Origin: Planctomycetota bacterium
Lineage (GTDB): Bacteria > Planctomycetota > Phycisphaerae > Phycisphaerales > UBA1924
Reading direction: 5' to 3'
Assembly: GCA_014584315.1 (NCBI GenBank)
Contig: JACTNA010000018.1
Coordinates: 274,645 to 338,644 of the forward strand
DNA: 64,000 nt
Both the position numbers and the translations under genes were made by a program. The first letter of the stretch is position 1, and each line of letters starts with the position of its first letter. Positions 60,808-64,000 of this stretch are shown here, in pieces. The notes beneath the pieces were generated by a model. That model had not been told where the DNA came from, did no database searches, and was given only the letters and a program-made list of their open reading frames with translations.

Positions 60808-62139
60808 CTAGAGACGCTTGACCCTCCGGGTCTGCGGGTCGTACTCGTAGGCCGCGCCGTCCCACAGCGAGCGCGTGGCCAGGTCGACGATGACCATCAT
60901 CTTGGTGGCGAGATCGACCTGGCTGCGGTTGGGCTTGCGGGTGCGGATGCTGCTGAGCCAGTCGAGGCGCAGCGCGTTCTGCGGGTCGCCGATGTCCTCG
61001 CTCTTGATCTCGAAGGGGTCGATCTCGGTGGCGAACTTGGACTCGGGGCGGACCGTGCAGTGCGGGCCGTTGAGGAAGATGTTGGCCTTCTGGCAGCGGA
61101 TCATCGAGGGCAGGCCGGTCTCGTTGTTGGTCGAGCCGGCGATGATCATGGTGTGCCCGCCCTCGAACTCCACGTTCAGGTTCACCTGGTCGTGGTTCTC
61201 CATGTCCTTGTCGATGTAGTGCCCGCCGGTCGCCACGACCCGCGTCGGCCAGCCCGCGCCGAGCGACATGAGCAGCGGCGTCGCCTCGTGCACCAGCAGG
61301 TCGCCGATGATGCCCGTCGAGTAGGCCCGGTACCGGCGCCACCTCGCGTAGATCTTCGGGTCCCATGGCACCGTGCCCAGGTGCCCGCACCACCGCTCCC
61401 AGTCCAGGTTCTCGCCCGGCTTCCAGCGGTTGTCCAGCGAGTAGTAGTTCCACTCGCCCGTGGGCGTGTTTCGGCAGTACGACGTCTGGCTCCAGAGCGC
61501 CTTGCCGAGCGTGCCCTCTGCGATCACCTTCTGCGCCGCCACGTACTTCGGGTACATGATGTGCTGCGTGCCGACCTGGAAGATGACCTCGGGGTTCGCC
61601 TTCACCACGTCGTGCAGGCGCAGGGCCTCGTCGAGCCGGAGCGTGATCGGCTTCTCGCAGTAGACGTCCTTGCCCGACTTGATGGCGTCCTCGGAGATCG
61701 GGCCGTGCCAGTGCTCGGTCGTCGCCACCACCACCGCGTGGATGTCGTCGCGGGCCATGATCTCCTTGTGATCGCGGCAAATGGTCTCGACCTTCATGCC
61801 GTAGCGCTCGTCGAGCAGTTTGGCCGCGTCCCGCGCCCGCACGTCGCACACGTCGCACAGCGCGGCGATGGTCAGGCTTTCCTGCCCTTCCTTGTTGAAG
61901 TTCGCGAGGCGGTCGGCGTGGCCGGTGCCCATGCCGCCCGGGCCGACGATGGCGATGCGGATCGGCTCGCCGTCGGCCACCGGCGTTCGGCGCGCGGCCC
62001 TCGGGATCGGGCGACCGGCGTACGCGCCCGCCGATCCGCTCAGCGCGGCCGCGGCCCCGGCGAAGGCGGCCGTCTTGGTCAGGAACGAACGACGAGACTC
62101 AGGAACGAACGACGAGAACCCGCTTCGATCGGTCGCCAT
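60808..62139 (-). CDS. Tat-exported Gfo/Idh/MocA-family oxidoreductase
   Basis: 443 residues. SRRSFLTKTAAFAGAAAALSG at 16-36 is a twin-arginine signal. The nucleotide-binding fold follows: IRIAIVGPGGMGTGHADRLA, AALCDVCDVRARDAAKLLDE, AVVVATTEHWHGPISEDAIK, GKDVYCEKPITLRLDEAL. The C-terminal domain has GDLLVHEATPLLMSLGAGWP. Resembles the large planctomycete group often labelled inositol 2-dehydrogenase-like. First gene of the operon that continues with apbE, a second Gfo/Idh gene and the CxxCH protein. The Tat motif lies inside a 20-bp tandem duplication. Confidence 0.92.
   Translation of the reverse strand: MATDRSGFSSFVPESRRSFLTKTAAFAGAAAALSGSAGAYAGRPIPRAARRTPVADGEPIRIAIVGPGGMGTGHADRLANFNKEGQESLTIAALCDVCDVRARDAAKLLDERYGMKVETICRDHKEIMARDDIHAVVVATTEHWHGPISEDAIKSGKDVYCEKPITLRLDEALRLHDVVKANPEVIFQVGTQHIMYPKYVAAQKVIAEGTLGKALWSQTSYCRNTPTGEWNYYSLDNRWKPGENLDWERWCGHLGTVPWDPKIYARWRRYRAYSTGIIGDLLVHEATPLLMSLGAGWPTRVVATGGHYIDKDMENHDQVNLNVEFEGGHTMIIAGSTNNETGLPSMIRCQKANIFLNGPHCTVRPESKFATEIDPFEIKSEDIGDPQNALRLDWLSSIRTRKPNRSQVDLATKMMVIVDLATRSLWDGAAYEYDPQTRRVKRL
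62079..62118. repeat. 20-bp tandem duplication within the Tat signal coding region
   Basis: The unit TCAGGAACGAACGACGAGA plus one base occurs at 62079-62098 and again at 62099-62118 with one mismatch. Being 20 bp it is not a multiple of three: removal of one copy would put the ATG at 62139 out of frame with the enzyme. Confidence 0.9.
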
Positions 62140-62327
62140 GGCGATTCCCCTGTTGCTGCACAGGCCCGCACACGCGGACCCCCCGGGCCCGGCCCGGCCA
62201 CGCCCGAAGCATCAGCCTACCACACCGACCCCCCGCGTGGCCAGCCCGGCGTGAGAACTGCCGAAAAAGCCCCGGCCGCACGCCCGCCGCGTTGCGAACC
62301 GTCCCCGAACGTGCCACAATCCCGCCG

Positions 62328-63077
62328 ATGTCCACCGTGGGAATCACGCCCGAGCGGTTCGTCGCCGACTGGAAGGGTCGGAACCTGACGGAACGTGCCG
62401 GGTCGCACGCCCACTTCATCCAGTTGTGCCGGCTCCTGGGGGCGCCCGCACCCTACGACAACCCCGGCGAAGACGAGTCGTACTGCTTCGACGCGATCAC
62501 CGCGACGGCCGGCTCGCGCGTCTACGCAGCAGCGCGGAAGGCCAAATCCGCACCGAAACGAAAACGGGCGGCATCGGCCCCGCTCTTCGGCGACGATCCC
62601 CCGGGGCGGGGCCTTGCAGGCCCCGTCGGATGCGGCGTCATCCCAGAGCGCCTGGAATCCTCCGCAGACGGCATGGCGAGGCCCCCGCAGGAACAACTGC
62701 CCTTCGACCCGGTTCGGAACTCCGAACTGTTCACCAACCATCGGCTGGACAGGCGCTTGCGCGACGAGCCGGAGTGGGCCGCTCACCGCGGCGCCGCGGC
62801 GGCCTCCGGCGACACCGAAGCCGCCTTCGCCCTCCTCTCCCCCTGCATGGCCGAGCCGCCCTTCCCCCTCGCCGTGCGGGATGTGCTCGTGAACCTCACC
62901 GGCCGCATCATCCCCCTCGAAACCGCCCGCGGCGACATCGCCCGTACCGACCGCTCCCGCCTCTGCCCCGACGCCCAGCCCTATCAGGACCTCATCGACC
63001 GCATCCTCTTCGCCGCGGCTGGCCTGTCCCGCACCGAAGCCGCGGCCCTCACCTCGCGGCTGGCACGAATGCTGTAG
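62328..63077 (+). pseudogene. Decayed DNA methyltransferase-like gene (type IIG/DISARM-type N-terminus)
   Basis: 249 codons, open throughout. Residues 1-50 (ITPERFVADWKGRNLTERAG, HFIQLCRLLGAPAPYDNPGEDESYCFD) match from memory the N-terminus of large class I DNA methyltransferases of type IIG or DISARM systems, which are normally around 900 residues or more. The text then breaks into a Lys/Arg/Pro-rich part that contains a REP-like palindrome (62602-62627). It resumes with ELFTNHRLDRRLRDEPEW and VLVNLTGRIIPLETARGDIA, which recall later parts of the same protein class. No motif I or NPPY/SPPY motif remains, so catalysis is not possible. Probably a deletion remnant that stayed open. The C-terminal assignment is the weaker part. 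Confidence 0.55.
62602..62627 (+). repeat. REP-like palindromic element, copy 2
   Basis: CGGGGCGGGGCC, a 5-base loop TTGCA, then GGCCCCGTC. The stem bases are identical to the minus-strand element at 52473-52498. It lies inside the open frame of the decayed methyltransferase-like gene. Confidence 0.75.
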
Positions 63078-63124
63078 CGATCCCGTCGATGAGCGATGCT
63101 TCGATGACCATGCAAGGCAAACGC

Positions 63125-63905
63125 TCACGTCCATTGATTCCGAACGATCGTCGACCCGCCAGAGAAAACGAATGCGACGCTATGCCGCGCCCGCGTGACT
63201 GCTACATGCAGTTTGTCTCTTGACCGCTTCACGTGGTGATGTTCTCCACTTCGCAGATATCGCCTAATTGGGTCGGTAGGAACGATCAAGACACGGTCAA
63301 ACTCAAGTCCCTTTGCCTGTCCGAAGTTCAACGCCCAGCACCCGTATGTGTTCGCTCTCTTGTCGTACCGAAGCACCTGTGGGTTGAAGCGTCGGATATA
63401 GCGATCCACAGCCTCATCGGCAACGAGAAAGACGCCATCATGACCAGTTGTATCGCCCCGCAAGGCCGTGATCGGGTTCATGCCAGGCCAGAGCGCGCTA
63501 GCGAAGGTGCAAATGTGCTCATTGCACCTGTGTGTTTCGTTCATGTACTCCACCGAACACAGTCCGTCGCGCTCCCAGTCGCTTAATAAGCGTAGTACAC
63601 CAACCCCGAGATACTGCCTGTTCTTCCTCGACGGGTTCGTGCGGTAGATATGTTGCCTCGGATCTCCGACAAGAGTCACGCGCACCCGCGAGCGCAGGAG
63701 CATCCTGATCACTTCAAGGTCCCACCCGGCTAGGTCTTGAAACTCATCGATGAACACATCCGTGTAAATCTGCCCAAGACGCGCGGTTACGGCGCGTGAT
63801 GATTTCGTCTCGCACTCGACGACGAACTTTGCGATCTTGTCAGAGTAGATCGCGTCCCCATTCACAAAGTAATGTAGACGTGTTCTGTTTTCCGCGATAC
63901 CTCTA
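63125..63905 (-). pseudogene. UvrD-like superfamily 1 helicase, 5' part cut by an IS element
   Basis: About 260 codons of a UvrD/PcrA-like helicase, C-terminal portion. Walker B is VFIDEFQDLAGWDLEVI, motif III is VTLVGDPRQHIY, and VEYMNETHRCNEHICTFA leads into motif IV. Then come ALNFGQAKGLEFDRVLIVPT (motif V) and DKLHVAVTRARHSVAFVF (motif VI). The compact size and the GHDGVFLVADEAVDRYI segment recall the small helicases that accompany OLD-family nucleases, such as GajB of Gabija (inference). Helicase text ends at RGIAENRTRLHYF near 63905; beyond it the frame runs into IS sequence. Walker A is missing, so the window copy is inactive unless restored by excision. A/T-richer than neighbouring genes. 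Confidence 0.78.
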
Positions 63906-64000
63906 GAGCCTATCCCAGAACCTCTCGAAGTAACATGAACGAGCACGCGAAGTGAAGGTAGCCTTGGAACAACACGGTGGACTTCTCCCATCGGATGCAC
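63906..64000 (-). mobile_element. IS5-family insertion sequence, right part outside the window
   Basis: The plus-strand sequence from 63906 starts GAGCCTATCCCAGAACC, which looks like an IS5-type terminal inverted repeat. It is followed directly by the 3' end of a minus-strand transposase gene. The element interrupts the helicase gene. The other end and the target duplication lie beyond base 64000. Confidence 0.7.
63910..64000 (-). CDS. IS5-family transposase, C-terminal end only
   Basis: Thirty codons on the minus strand end at the TAG 63910-63912 and read IRWEKSTVLFQGYLHFAC, then SFMLLREVLG. This is the closing helix typical of IS5/IS4-type DDE transposases (R[WY]EK, spacer, then a hydrophobic FACxxMLLR-type helix). 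It is in a different frame from the helicase remnant. Only the tail is inside the window. Confidence 0.7.
   Translation of the reverse strand, partial: CIRWEKSTVLFQGYLHFACSFMLLREVLG

Noticed and set aside
63125..64000. One continuous helicase protein to the right edge
   Set aside because: The last 30 or so codons are a wrong-frame reading of IS5 transposase sequence; the helicase ends at the element boundary near 63905.

Overview
The window is a high-GC bacterial chromosome segment, most likely from Planctomycetota, class Phycisphaerae (inference). The pointers are a 3,162-residue surface protein with a LEPR-XLL-like N-terminus, a subtilisin-like protease ending in two cysteine-containing dockerin-like repeats, two short exported proteins with PEP-CTERM-like tails, Tat-exported Gfo/Idh/MocA oxidoreductases and a DUF885 metallopeptidase. 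House-keeping genes are scattered rather than in the classical operons: gyrB, dnaG-rpoD, clpX, pheA, pckA, a lone sucC and a lone atpD.

Layout. 1-4105 (minus): a Tro/Znu-like metal ABC operon (binding lipoprotein, ATPase, two permeases), with a DtxR/MntR-like metal-sensing domain fused to the first permease and nested palindromes just upstream. 4419-6557: GH31 glycosidase. 6640-17863 (minus): secreted subtilase and the giant surface protein, each followed by an intrinsic terminator. 18274-24338: pheA, a membrane protein, clpX, small conserved genes, a HAD phosphatase and acylphosphatase. 24786-29178: dnaG, rpoD and a DUF486 membrane protein. 29244-33081 (minus): PEP-CTERM-like protein, DUF885 peptidase, M24 peptidase. 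33300-38858: gyrB overlapping a fructosamine-kinase-like gene, then a hybrid histidine kinase. 38869-38944: tRNA-His. 39092-47408: pckA, PEP-CTERM-like protein, beta-helix protein, sucC, methyltransferase, and a secreted protein / ECF sigma / FecR-like trio.

47490-52810 is an accessory island, visibly richer in A/T over its coding part. It holds a small basic protein behind a near-consensus sigma-70 promoter placed for a leaderless mRNA, an 847-residue GHKL ATPase and a convergent DNA methyltransferase. A 66-bp duplication, a REP-like palindrome and a 37-codon gene follow. I read the three-gene unit as a candidate restriction or defence module of the GHKL/MORC-plus-methylase type; this is the best candidate for an undescribed system here.

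53044-62139: atpD, a Phd/RelE-type toxin-antitoxin pair, a HicB-like antitoxin gene broken by an in-frame TAG, small metabolic genes, and a minus-strand operon of two Gfo/Idh oxidoreductases, ApbE and a CxxCH membrane protein. 62328-64000 is a second accessory patch: a decayed DNA-methyltransferase-like gene carrying the second copy of the REP-like palindrome, and a UvrD-like (possibly Gabija GajB-like) helicase gene cut at its 5' side by an IS5-family element whose end lies at 63906 and which runs off the right edge.
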